Below are positions 1 through 11,999 of a stretch of 64,000 nucleotides of DNA, one piece after another (positions within the stretch are counted from its first letter, which is position 1; each line of letters starts with the position of its first letter). This stretch comes from Nicotiana tabacum (Eukaryota; Streptophyta; Magnoliopsida; Solanales; Solanaceae): NCBI RefSeq assembly GCF_000715075.1, contig NC_134082.1:207895948-207959947 (forward strand). The letters are read 5' to 3'. The position numbers and the translations under genes are program-made. The notes below the pieces were generated by a model. That model was not told the DNA's origin. It worked only from the letters and a program-made list of their open reading frames with translations, and searched no databases.

Positions 1-397
1 TTGTGATTTCTTTTTTTTTTCCTACAGCGCACTAGAGTGAAACTAGCCAGTTAGGAATTAGTCTTAGGATGCTATTGATCAGCTACTGATGATGGGCTTT
101 ATCTGCTGTTTATTAGTATACCTTACATCTTTCTCGTATTTCCTATATCTCTTATATTGCTGTTATTTTGTTATTTTATGGTATTTATGTTATGTTATGG
201 ATTTTATGGTATTTTATGTTATTTTATTATGAGTTTATTGATAGTACTAATATAGTGTCTCTTGTTGCCTTCTTGAGCCGAGGGTCTCCTAGAAACAGCC
301 TCTCTGCCCCTCGGGGTAGAGGTAAGGTCTGCGTACATATTACCTTCCCCAGACCCCACTTGTGGGATTACACTGGGTTGTTGTTGTTGTTGTTGAT
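1..397 (+). mobile_element. RTE-type LINE 3' tail, truncated by window edge
   Basis: This stretch matches, in reverse orientation, the element at 56408-56889. The shared block runs from the first bases of the window through an AT-rich spacer (about 125-240) to a conserved tail (about 290-375) that ends in (TTG)n. Because the 56 kb copy also contains the end of a LINE-type reading frame, I read this as LINE 3' UTR and not as a SINE. The last ~110 bp is also shared with the SINE at 12559-12783. The 131-residue open frame here is non-coding tail sequence. The left end lies outside the window, so no target-site duplication can be checked. Confidence 0.7.
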
Positions 398-1795
398 TGA
401 AGTTAGGAGCCCGCATGAAGAAAGGAATAGCGTTTTTATTTTCGAAGTTGTTGTTGAGGTCAGGAGCCCGCCTGAAGAAAGGAATGACGCTTTATTTTTC
501 GAAGTTATAGTCGAAGTCAGGAGCCCGCCTGGAGAATGGAGGTGTTATATCTTTAAGTTGTAGTTGAAGTCAGGAGCCCGCCTGGAGAATGAAGGTGTTA
601 TATTTTTTAATTTATAGTAGAAGTCAGGAGCCCGCCTGGAGAATGGAGGTGTTATATTTTTTTAATTTATAGTCGAAGTCAGGAGCCCGCCTGGAGAATG
701 GAGTTGTTATATTTTTTAATTTATAGTCGAAGTCAGGAGTCCGCCTGAAGAATGGAGGTGTTATATCTTTAAGTTGTAGTTGAAGTCAGGAGCCCAGCTG
801 GAGAATGGAGGTGTTATAATTTTTTAATTTATAGTTGAAGTCAGGAGCTCGCTTGGAGAATGAAGGTGTTATATTTTTTAATTTATAGGCAAAGTCATGA
901 GCCCGCCTGGAGAATGGAGGTGTTATATTTTTTAATTTATAGTCGAAGTCAGGAGCTCGCCTGGAGAATGGAGGTGTTATATTTTTTAATTTATAGTCGA
1001 AGTCAGGAGCCCGCCTGGAGAATGAAGGTGTTATATTTTTTAATTTATAGTCGAAGTCAGGAGCCCGCCAGGAGAATGGAGGTGTTATATTTTTTTAATT
1101 TATAGTCGAAGTCAGGAGCCCACCTGGAGAATGGAGGTTGTTATATTTTCAAGTTGTAGTCGAAGTCAGGAGCCCGCCTGGAGAATGGAGGTGTTATATT
1201 TTTTAATTTATAGTTGAGGTCAGGAGCCGCCTGAAGAGAGGAATGACGTTTTATTTTTAAGTTGTTGTTGAAGTCAGGAGCCGGAGGCAAGGGGGAACAA
1301 TGGCAATACGAATGCAGTTCTAAGTTGTTGTTGAAGTCAGGAGCCCGCCTGAATAGAGGAATGACGTTTTATTTTCTAAGTTGTTGGTTGAAGTCAGGAG
1401 CACGCCTGAAGAGAGGAATGACGTTTTATTTTCTAAGTTGTTGTTGAAATCAGGAGCCCGCCTAAAGAGAGGAATGACGTTTTATTTTTAAGTTGTTGTT
1501 GAAGTCAGGAGCCCGCCTGAAGAGAGGAATGGCGTTTTATTTTCCAGTCTTGAAGTTGGGAGCCCGCCCATATAACAGAGGAATACATTTCAGTCTTTAC
1601 ATTTCAAGTTTTGAAGTTGGGAGTCCGCCCATATAACAGAGGAATACATTTCAGTCTTTACATTTCAAGTTTTGAAGTTGGGAGCCCGCCTATATAACAG
1701 AGGAATACATTTCAGTCTTTACGTTTCAAGTTTTGAGGTCAGGAGCCCGCCTGGAGAACGGAAAGGCGTTATCTTTTTAAGTAGTTGTTGAAGTC
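398..1795 (+). repeat. ~55 bp tandem repeat array, about 25 copies
   Basis: The core GTCAGGAGCCCGCCTG recurs roughly every 54-62 bp from about 398 to 1760. Four sub-types follow one another: units with GAAAGGAATG (start), units with GGAGAATGGAGGTGTTATAT (middle), units with GAGAGGAATGACG (about 1220-1540), and units with CCATATAACAGAGG (about 1555-1735). The array lies just upstream of a polypurine tract and LTR. That is the position of the hypervariable, tandem-repeat-rich 3' UTR known from Ogre/Tat-type Ty3/gypsy elements. Open frames over the array are by-products of the repeat period. Confidence 0.85.
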
Positions 1796-2396
1796 AATAA
1801 AGCAGAGGAATACAACAAAAAATCCCCAGCATAAATTCAAGTTCAGAAATCAGAAGGAAGACAATGGTGGTCAGAAGAAGGCAGTTCAAGCTTCGAAGGA
1901 AAAATAATGCGAAGCTCACAAGAAGGAAATAAGCAGTTCGAGTTCGGCAATCAAGAGAGAATACAAGTCAAGTCAGAAGTAAAGAAACATCAGAGGAAAC
2001 ACAAGGCAACAAGACAGCGAGGCAACAAGGCAACAACAGTCCCATGACCAAGTTTGAGAATAAATCTTTGTAATTCATAGATCATAGCTTAGTATAACTT
2101 CTTTATTTTTTATCAAGGTGTAATAAGGAGGTCAGTAAGCAGTAGCAGCATCAGCAACATCAGTAACAGTAAAACCACAGCTTCATGGTAGTCCCAGCTA
2201 CCAAAAATTCTGAACTACACGCGACCTGATTCCCTTATAACCAGGGATATGTAGGCTGTCCAAAACCAGGACTCGGTTGCGCCTTTCCTTTTTATTTTCT
2301 TCCTCTTTTGAATAACGATATGATCAAAAATTAGTCGCATTGTTCACTTTATATTTGCCCAAAAGCTCTTCGTGTTTTCGAGCAAAAAAGGGCAAC
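1796..2396 (+). mobile_element. Ogre/Tat-like internal 3' end with polypurine tract
   Basis: This is unique, purine-rich sequence between the tandem array and the LTR. It ends with an A/G-rich tract (AAAAAAGGG at about 2384-2392) directly before the TG of the LTR, as expected of a polypurine tract that primes plus-strand DNA. No coding frame was recognised; gag-pol would lie to the left of the window. Confidence 0.6.
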
Positions 2397-5099
2397 TGTG
2401 AACACCTAATTTTTTACAACATTTAATTTTTTATCACTTCTTTTATGTAAATATTTTAGGGGGTTTTAACCTACTATTATTTTAGTTTTATTACACTTTT
2501 TATTATAGGATAAAAATACACAAAAAAAAATTAAAAGATGAATTATCACTATTAATATTTTTTTATTATTTTTTGTTTTTTTATATAAAAAAAACCGAAA
2601 ATATTATTTAAAAAATAAATAAATTCGGGAATGATTTAAAAAATAAGAAAAAGGGAAGTATTGAATAAAAAAAAATATAAAAGTAAAAATAGGTGGAATT
2701 CTATTTTTTTTAAAAAGTAAAAGAATGTAGAAAATTAAAAAAAAAATTTGTGGAAATTTTAAAAGACTAAAAAGTAAAAGAAGGTTGGAATTAAAAAATA
2801 AATATAAAGGTATCTGTAAATTTAAAAAATTTAAAGTAAATGAAAGTAGCATTTTTAAAAGAAAAAGGAAAAGAAAGTGGTTTGTTTTTTTAAAGAAAAG
2901 TTAAATAAAGTGAGATTCTCTTTTAAAAAAATAAAAAGTGGGATTTTAAATAAGATAAAAGTAATTAAAGTTGGAATTTTAAAAATAAAAGTAAATAAAG
3001 GTGGGATTTTTTTTTCTAAAAAAATAAAAGCAATTTGTAAGTGAGATTTCTTTTAATTAAAAAAAACAAATCTGAAAAATTTCAAAATTTTTGCTATAAA
3101 TAGAAGAGAAAATTTAGGAAGAAGGGGGGTTCAAAAAAAAGAGGAAAAATAGATAGAGAGAAGAAAAAAAGAGGGGGCGGAGAGAGCGGTATACGCTCGA
3201 TATACACTCTGGATACACTGGATATACAGGGACAGAATTCATTTTGGAGAGAGTCAAAAAGATAGAACCAAATTTTCTGAAATACTGAGAGCGGAAGAAC
3301 ACCAGAGAGAGTTCAAAGCTAGAAAGAGAAAATAAAGAAAGATTTCCGGACTATTTTTCTTCTCCATTTTTACTAGTTTTCTCCGTGTTGCTGGGATTTC
3401 TGGATTGAGGTGTTAAAGCTACTGTGTTGAGCTTTCTGCTGCTGTATTTTGATGTTTGCTGTTGCTGATTGCTTACCCCATTTTTCTGTTCTACATACCA
3501 GGTACACGTCTCAAAACTACCCTGATGTAGCTGTTGAAATAGAAATAAGATCAGCATGTTCATGTTCTCTATGTGTTGTACACTGATGGCTAGATAAATG
3601 TTAGTTAGTGTGTACATTGTTTGATGCAAATCAGATTTGATGTGTAATAATCTGGACTTTGAACTATATTGGACTGTTAAATTTGAATTAGAATTTGTTC
3701 ATTCTGAATAGTAGTTTTAGTGTAGTGTATCTTGAATTCATGTGATAATTATTTATTACAGCTTAAAATTGGTTTTGAAATCAGAATGTAGATCATGATA
3801 ATGTTAAAATCGGGCCTAATAATTGATTTAGTAAGTGCAACACTTTAGTTTTGACACCAGTGATTTGAGCTTAAGATCAGGGAATATGCACTTAAATTGG
3901 CGAAGTGTGTTTGATAGCTCAACTCAGTCGTTAATCACTCCATTGCCTTCGGAATATTGTGGTAATACATTAGTTAGGCATGACCCAATGGAATCAAAAT
4001 GATCAGTGCTTGCTAATTTGAGTAGGTGTACCTTGTTCTTACTTGTTACAAATTATAGAGTGCACATGGAATAGCTTGAAACAAATTCAGTAGTATTCGT
4101 TTTAATTGAATTAAGTTTGCTTGGTACAAAGATCAAGGCCCAGCGGCCTGTTTCCGGCAGTTTAACTTCAGCTCCTCTGACGCGGGCCCAGGTCCAGTTT
4201 TAATTCCCTTCATGTTTGGACCTCGGCCAAGGTCTGCGACTGGCCAATTTTGGGGTACAGGCCTGGATGTAATTTCTCTTTGTTGGGCTTATCCTGGAGC
4301 CCAATGGCTAGACTGTGGTGCAGAATTATCATTTGGTCTAGTAACAAATTAATTAGGACTTTTTCTTTTATTATTAGAGACAAATAAAAATTGAAAATCA
4401 TAGTTGATTTTAGGTTTGCCTTTTAAATAATAAACTGAGATGAGCCTCGCTAAATAAAATGCCTAAATCGCGGGGCCCTCAATAAATGTCTGTATTAAAT
4501 TACTTAGAATTCGGGATTGACCGTTTAGCGAATTTTACGCCCCCCAAAGATAATAACGCGTTAGTCGTTTTAGGCGCGTATTTTAATAAAGTTACTTTCT
4601 TAAACTCGGGTGTGCATTTCATGTAACCCAAATCAAATCCCAAAATGTTGAATAAAATGTGTTCAGGATTGTGGGTGCATTTCATGTGACGCAATTTAAA
4701 GACATGTTTTAGACGACGTTCAACTTTCTTTTAAAAATTGAGTAAAAGCGGTTGAAGGTTAAAATTTGCACATAAGTTTATAATTGTTAAAATCGGATAA
4801 TTTAAGCCAAATATAACAGTTGAGCGACCGTGCTAGAATCACGGAACTCGGGAATGCCTAACACCTTCTCCCGGGTTAACAGAATTCCTTACTCAGATTT
4901 CTGGTTCGCGAACTGTAATACAGAGTCAATCTTTTCCTTGATTCGGGATTCAACCGGTGACTTGGGACACCATAAATCTCCCAAGTGGCGACTCTGAATC
5001 TTTAAATAAACGAATTCCGTTTCGATTGTCCTTTAATTGGAAAAACTCCCTTTACATATACCCTTTTTCCGGGGTGTAGGTGAAAAAGGAGGTGTGACA
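2397..5099 (+). mobile_element. Ogre/Tat-like LTR (3' LTR), 2.7 kb
   Basis: The LTR begins TGTGAACACC and ends GGTGTGACA, giving TG...CA termini. Its last ~650 bp is clearly related to the ends of the LTRs at 7899-11348 and, inverted, 49025-53597. They share the twice-occurring GTGCATTTCATGT motif, an ACTTGGGACACC block, a CAAGTGGCGACTCTGA block, and the AAAAAGGAGGTGTGACA end. The first ~1.9 kb is AT-rich and not alike between copies, consistent with a fast-evolving U3. The partner 5' LTR and the TSD are outside the window. Small open frames inside have no recognisable product. Confidence 0.75.
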
Positions 5100-5316
5100 C
5101 CAGTGACCAAATTGAATTAGTGCTAAGACATGGGGAACACCCGATTCTGGTGTTATTTGCCTAGTTTCTAGTACCGGCTCTTTTGGCAAAACCGGCACCG
5201 GAGCTGATTGCTTCTTCTTCCTCATCATCTCCCTTTGGTCGCATGTTAGTAAGCCCTGACGTAACATGCTAATAATTCTATGATTATTACTGATTCTGTT
5301 ACAACCCCCACGCTAA
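5100..5316. other. Gap between LTR and Helitron; nothing recognised
   Basis: Short spacer. A 71-residue minus-strand frame (5052-5267) crosses the LTR end, so it is unlikely to be a gene. Confidence 0.4.
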
Positions 5317-6117
5317 TCTATCTTAATTAAAAGGAGAAGAAAAAGCATTTTCATTTTGCCAAATGGCATCATCAGAATATGCCACATGGCAGACAATCCT
5401 CCAAAAAATAGGATCTATAAAATTATTTTAAAAAAAAACTACTTCATAATTTCAGATTTTTTTATTTATTAGAAAATTAAATATTCTTTATTTATAAAAA
5501 AAATTAACTGATTTTAAAACAAACGTTTTTTAATCTTTAACTTTAGAAAATAAATTTGATTTATATTATTATTTAAAATTTTAAAATTAAACATTGAAAA
5601 TTTTAAAACATACGTTTTTACTCTTTAAAACATATTCTTTTTAAATTAATTGATTCAAAATAATTCATCCACTTTTGAACCATGAAGACCATATTTTTTT
5701 TTAAAGAGAAGAACTTTATTTAATTCAAATTTCATATTTCTTTTAAAAATTTAACTGATTTTAACCATACTTTGTTTACTCCTTAACCTTTAAAAAAGAA
5801 AATTGATTTATATTATTTAAAATTTCACAATTAGAACCCATTTTCCCTTAATTTCCTATGCAAAACCTACATTAAGGAATTTCACCCATGCTCAACGCCT
5901 CAACCATGCGATTGAAATTCACGCACGACCATAACTCATGAAACCATATGGAACTGCTCCAAACTGGCGGCCAACTTCTATTTCTCCAAATTGATAGTCC
6001 GTTCTTAAATTCAAATCTTTCCTGCTGCTATCAAAAATTCAAGAAGACATACAGTTTCTGCAAAATATGACTACTCACAATGATTTGATTAATAATATAA
6101 CAATTTTAAAAATACAA

Positions 6118-6216
6118 TGGAAGATGAAAGTTCGGGTTATTTGTCTGTAGGCATTACCAAGTTGTTATAATTCAGATGCTACTTTGTCAATTGAGTTGGT
6201 TCTACAAGATGAAAAG
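6118..6216 (+). pseudogene. RPA1-like (DUF223, OB-fold) exon remnant
   Basis: One frame reads WKMKVRVICL, a stop, ALPSCYNSDA, TLSIELVLQDEK, and then meets a GT at 6217 that would be a splice donor. This resembles the first exon of plant RPA70-like/DUF223 proteins that often ride in Helitrons (single-stranded DNA binding, OB-fold). A TAG replaces the codon where the family usually has Trp, so the exon is dead. No downstream exons were recognised; nearby sequence is AT-rich and internally duplicated. Confidence 0.5.
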
Positions 6217-6267
6217 GTATTAATAATTTTTTATTGTCTTATAATATGTTTTGCTAACTCTGTTTTT

Positions 6268-6640
6268 TAATTTGCATATGTGTGTATTCATGGGATAATC
6301 AGTATCAAAAAATCCGATTGAAGTATCCTCAAATATATTTCTCAGTATCACGTTTTGCTTCTATATTTTTTAATTTGCAAATATGAATTTTTTGCGTTGC
6401 TCTGCATATATATTTTAATTTCTATGTGTATATCCATGGGATAATCAGTAGCAAAAACCCGATTGAAATATTTGTGCATCAAACATATGTATCCTCAAAT
6501 ATGTTTCTCAGTGAAATGTTACAACATGTATTGCTGTTTTTGCTTCTCTGTTTTCTAATTTGCAAATCTGAATTTTTTACTTTGCTCTCCTCTTTGTATA
6601 TTTTTTTAATTTCTATGTGCGTATTCATGGGTAGTTCCTC
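6268..6640 (+). repeat. Imperfect tandem duplication inside the Helitron
   Basis: Blocks with CATGGGATAATCAGTA, ATCCTCAAATAT(A/G)TTTCTCAGT and CTAATTTGCAAAT occur twice (about 6268-6415 and 6416-6605), with a third partial copy ending in ATTCATGGG near 6630. The 135-residue open frame at 6426-6833 lies across these copies and looks non-genic. Confidence 0.6.
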
Positions 6641-7898
6641 TGAGAGGCTAGCTCAAACCATCTCTCAACGAAGTTTCTTTGTCTCTGATAAGTTAGCTAA
6701 GGGTGTTGTTCAAGTTAAAATAATTGGCGAATTAGTGGAGTCCATGCAAGTGATTGAACTATTTTGTGTTATATTAATTCAAGCATTCTTTAAAGTTAAT
6801 AGTTGTTCTATGCACATCTGTTACAATGAATAGCACATACGCCTAAGTCGTTGTGCGATAAAATTAAGCTAATTGAATTTAGTTTGTTAGATTAATACAT
6901 ATGTTGTAGAGTCCTATTTATCATGAATAGCATTGTTGTACCAAAAACTGTTTAACAATAATACCTTTTAGGTTTTGTACTTTTATTAGCCAATAATATA
7001 TATGTGATTAGAAGGTACCAGCCATACAAGTCGGACGCCTCTATCTTGCCTTCAGTCATGTCCTAGATATCTCCAAGAATAAGCTTACGAGAGCCCGTAC
7101 TAGCTAAAAGTGCAAAATGGATAGGGTGGTACCTGTTGGAGGCAACCAGAGAAGAAAAATCATCAATTTGACTTTTACAGGATGTTAAAAATAGTATCTT
7201 ATTTAAGAGGGAATAATGAAGTGATAATATCTTCTTTGTTGTTGCAATTTTCTTGCCGTTGAAAGTTAGATTCTCTATATCCATGAATGAATTAATTGAG
7301 AAAGTTAGCGTACCTTTTCTGTTGCTCCAATTTTCTTGCCATTGAAAGTTGAATTCTCTTTGGTTGGACTGTTTGACTGGAATGTGTCATGAAAATTCTA
7401 TTTTTATTCCTCTGTACCTTTTTTATGGGCTATAAGAAAGAAATATTTTGGAATGGTGCAATTTATAGGATTGGTGAATGCTTCTCTATTTACTCTGATT
7501 CTAATTCAGAGGAGAAAAAAATATAAAAATGTCACCAAGCCTCGATGAACCTTTTTTCCATCACTATTTATCAGTCATAATTTATCCTCCACGAAACATA
7601 TTTGATAGTTTACAACAAACATTTAAAGGCTTACATTTTAGAAACTTTATTCACTAATATGAGTTTCTTAGAAGTAGAATAAGATTTTTCTGATATTCAA
7701 TTTGGTGGTTATATATTGTGACAATTTAAAACTTAATTTAATTCTTTATTCTTCACTTACAACCGGTTGATTAGCTATTATTTAGACACCCTGGCATAAT
7801 ACTACACTAATCATCACAACTATTACATGAATTCATTTGAGAAAGTTACAAGTACAATGATTACAATGTACTCCGGTTTGATGAGAATAAGTATGATG

Positions 7899-10800
7899 TG
7901 TGAGCACGTGATTTTTGCCTCGCATGAATTACTCCTACAGAATCTCCAAAATTAGGATTTTTCTTTTATTATTTGGTTTTTAGGAATTAATTGCTCAATT
8001 TTCGTGTTTGTTTACATTTTGTGTGCATAATTAATTTTATTTAAATCATAAAAAATAGTAAAAAATATCACGCACTGCATTTAGGATGTAATTTTATATT
8101 TTTTAGATTAATTAGTACATTGGTTTGTTTTATAAAATATGAATATCACAAAAAAATAGTTCATTTTGTATTTTAACTCTTTAATTTTGAATTTTATAGT
8201 TTTTCTTTAAATTTAGGATTTTATTAATTATTGAAAATACTATGATGAGTGATTAATCTAATTGGGTAGGTTAATTTAGTTTAAAAAATTAATTTAAATT
8301 TTATTTTAATTTGAAAAGAAAAGGATTTGAAAATAAAAAGAAATTAGAAAGGAGAACAAAATCTGATATTTGGGCTGTTTTAATTCAATCTCCCCAGGCC
8401 CAAGTGTATTTTTTTCCCAAACCCGCTCAAAACCGGCCCAGATCCGCGTCCCAACCCGGTCCAAACCCCCCAGTAACCAAAACGACGTCGTTCTGATAAC
8501 CCTTTGATCACGACCGTTGGATCTCCTTAATCCAACGGTCCGGAACTAGGGTACTTCTTGATATATATATATATATGTCCTAACGCCCGTACCCCTACCC
8601 CCATCTCTCATCTCCCTCAGGCCCCTCTCCAACCGGACCTGAACCCTAGTAGCCGCCCTTGAACGCCCACCGCCTGAAGGTGGCGGCGCTACCACCAACC
8701 ACTCTGGGATTAACACCCCACAATCTCCTCCACCTCCACATCCCAAATTCCCAAAAAACTCCTCTCAAATCCTTCCAGAACTGCTCGAATTTTCGATCAA
8801 GGATCGAAACCCTAGCTCCTCCCTTGTTCTCTCCGGTGGCAGCGCCACCTCTATTCAACCCCAAATTAACACCCTAGGACCGTCCTCTCCCCCTCATCCC
8901 AAATCGTCATTCAGATTTCTTCAAACATCTCTGGAACTCCTCGAATATCAAATCGAAGAGTTGAGCCTTAAGAGTCTAAGGTCGGAATCATGCATGCAAG
9001 TCTTTCCAGGAATTTTTCGGGTGTTTCAAGTCGGTTTTGACACAAAATAGTGACACTCGTTTGTTCTTCACCAAGAACAAACGTTTGCCACTGTGTTGGG
9101 TCAAAGCAGTGTCGCAGTCTTGATTTCAAGTCTAGCTGGTAAGTCTCGTTCATCTTTGTTTTCAAAATCGCCTATGTGTCACCTCTGTTTCTTTCCTCTC
9201 TTTTGATTTGTTTTCTGATTTATTAATTATCCTGTTAGAACCTTTGATTTGGTCACTTAGATTAATTAGTTAGCCTAATCAGTTCCTCACCTATTTGTGA
9301 TCATTAATTAGTCGATTTATTTGGTTTTTAAGTGTTCTGAATTTGTTTAGGTTTTGTCTTTGTTATTTGGGCTCGGAGGTCAGTCTAAGACCTCATTTTA
9401 AAAGAATTTTATTTGGTTGAGTCTGAGCCCATTGAATCATTGAGCCTGTTTGGGGATTCATAACCCATGTTCAAGTCTGGCTGGGTTTCAAGGCAAAATA
9501 CATGGGTAATAGGGGTAAATTGGGTAAGTCACTTAAGGGAATCTTGTTATAACCACCCAAGAAGCTGCCTAGAAGCTGCAAAAACAGACTAACTTGACCA
9601 ACAAGTCAGTAAATGAGGGACTAACTAGCAAAAAGAAAAATTAAGAAAGGTCTAAAGGGAAAAAACTAAACCCTTAAGGTTGCCGTAGTAACTTGCCTAT
9701 AAAGGCATTGTTACTTGAGGCTCAATTTAGATGGGAGAGAGCTAGAAAATCCAGAAATAGAAAACAACTGAAAATTTCAGTAAAATTCACTGATCCATTA
9801 AGTTTTTTTCTTCTGATTTAAAAAGGCTTCAATATCTGAAAAACTTCTGATTCATCTGGGTTGAAATAGGTTGAATTGGTTTCTTAGAAAGTTTGGTTTT
9901 GAAGTTTGGTTGGTTATTGACTGATTGCTTCTTTTGTTGATTGTTGCTGCTGTTACTGCTAATTTCTTACCTCTGTTCTTTGTTCCTTCAATATCCAGGA
10001 TTCCAATATTGACATGGTGGTTCGAAATGGGATAAATGTATACGTGGATTTTCTTTAAGGAATAGGTAAGTCTGTTATAACTTAAGTGATTTGGGGAATT
10101 AATTAATGAAAAAGGCATGCAGGTTTTCTTATAGCATAATATTATGGTTTGATGAGGATTGCCATTTGTTTTAGCTTGGTGTTTTTCTGGATCTGAGAGC
10201 TTGGGCTCTCTATTATTTGTTATGGGTTTGAGCTTTTGATTTACCAGTTCTCGTTGGGAACTTGGGCTCATCCAAGCCCAAACTCGGAGATTCGAATGCA
10301 AATCCGCCTTGTGCAGCTGGTTGAGTTCGATATCAATCCCTTTCAATTGTGTCTGGTCTTTAAATGTTTGTCATGAGGTTCGAACTCAAGTTACCCCTTT
10401 GACTCCTCCTTAATCTCTACGCAATTTGGGCCAGAAATTTTGTGTAAGGCGAAAAATGTAGTTGGGTCTTTACTCTAAAAGGCAGTTGCTTCTTCGCAAA
10501 GCTAGCTCGGACTTGGTTCATTAGTTTAAAATTGAGATTTGACATGTAACTTTAGAAGCATCGACCTCTACCATTTGTCCCATTAATTAATTAGATTGGA
10601 GGTGAGTCATATTAGATAACACAAATAGCTTTTGGCCCTCCGAAATTTAGTTTGAATTCTCTTTTTAAAAAAATCGAAATGGAGGTGCGCCACCCCAAAA
10701 CTAAAATCTCAAATGTGTGGCCCTCATTTAACTATTTCTTTAAAATCCTTAGAATTCGAGGTGTTCCATTTAGCAAATTTCTATGGCCCTCGCAAAGTTA

Positions 10801-11348
10801 AAAATGCGTAGTTGTTTTAGGCGCGTTATTTTAATAACATTACCTTCCTAAACTCGAGTGTGCATTTCATGTGACCCAAATCCAAATCTCAGCAGCATTA
10901 AATAAAATGTGTCGTGGACGCGGGTGCATTTCATGTGGCGTGGTTCAAAGACGTGTTTTAGATAACGTTGAATCTTTCTAAAATTAATTAAAAGTGAATA
11001 ATAATTTCTAAAATTGTACCATAGGTTAAAACATGTACTAAAATCAGATAATAGGCCAATTATGATAGTTTAAGCGACGATGATAGAACCACAGAATCCG
11101 GGGGTACCTAACACCTTCCCTCGGATTAACAGAATTCCTTATTCAGAATTTCTGGTTCGCAGACTTCAAAAGGAAAGTCGAAATCTTCATCGATTTGGGA
11201 TTTAAAATAAACCGGTGACTTGGGACACCAGAAAATAAACCATCCCAAGTGGTGACTCTGAACAAAAATGAATAATTAATCTCATTTTGAATAATGTTAC
11301 TTAAATTGGAAAAACTACCTTCGGGTAGCGTAAAAAGGAGGTGTGACA
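7899..11348 (+). mobile_element. Ogre/Tat-like solo LTR with 5 bp TSD
   Basis: The element starts TGTGAGCACGTG and ends AGGAGGTGTGACA. It is flanked by an exact 5 bp direct repeat TGATG at 7894-7898 and 11349-11353. There is no PBS, polypurine tract or internal region next to it, so it is a solo LTR left by recombination between the two LTRs of a full element. Its last ~650 bp matches the LTR at 2397-5099, whereas the U3-like first 2.5 kb differs. It interrupts the Helitron and is younger than it. Open frames within (for example minus 9852-10346) have no recognised domain. Confidence 0.88.
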
Positions 11349-11999
11349 TGATGAATACCTAACTTGAGTTAATTCCCTTGATTACTATTTTATGCATTAA
11401 CAGTAAACTCATGAAACATCTTGAAGTGCTACACTGAGCTCCTTATCAAATTTGGCAATTGATCCTCCTCTTCTAAACAAACAAATAAATGTTAGCAATG
11501 TAAACTCTCCATGGATACACAAATGATTGTTTAAGATGCTTTCAGATACATAGAAAGAGCATGCAGCCTACACTTGACATTTGAACCAGTGGTTGGCAAT
11601 TGTCATTTTAACTTTTCATGTGAACCACTGATTGACTTAAGGATATGAGGCCAGAGTCGCAAAGGAGATGCAACACTAGGCGCAACACCACAAGTGATCA
11701 AATCTCTATGGTAACAATCATTTTACTTCAAGTAATTCTAAGTCAATTGTGATACTTGCAGAAGCCACATTGACCAAGTAAGTTTACTATGCAAGCACCA
11801 CGCTGAACTTTAGGAGAAATATTCAACTATATATTCATATATCTAAAAGACTTTTCATGATGTTTATACTTCTTAATTTGGCTTTGGTGTTTCTATTTTC
11901 AAAGGTCACATAGAAGAAGTGCATACCTATTCTCTGTTCTTTGCATTTCCTTCTCAATCTACAAACTCAGGAATCATAAACTTTATGGAAACAACATGT

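Noticed and set aside
860..1105. 81-residue frame with repeating WRMEVLYFLIYSRSQEPA units
   Set aside because: It is a reading through the ~55 bp tandem DNA repeat; unit lengths vary, so the frame is not kept along the array.
398..1795. Possible CRISPR-like array
   Set aside because: Units are adjacent and similar over their whole length with no unique spacers, and the sequence is plant nuclear retroelement DNA.
3114..3302. Small minus-strand frame in the LTR
   Set aside because: Low-complexity, inside an LTR, no domain.
5052..5267. 71-residue minus-strand frame with KKKQSAPVPVLPKEPV
   Set aside because: It crosses the LTR border and has no similarity that I recognise.
6426..6833. 135-residue frame in the Helitron, hydrophobic
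   Set aside because: Lies over an internal duplication, lacks any recognised domain and starts in repeat sequence; more likely chance or a decayed fragment.
9852..10346. 164-residue minus-strand frame
   Set aside because: Within the solo LTR; composition (Asn/Lys/Thr-rich) is like translated AT-rich non-coding DNA and no motif is seen.
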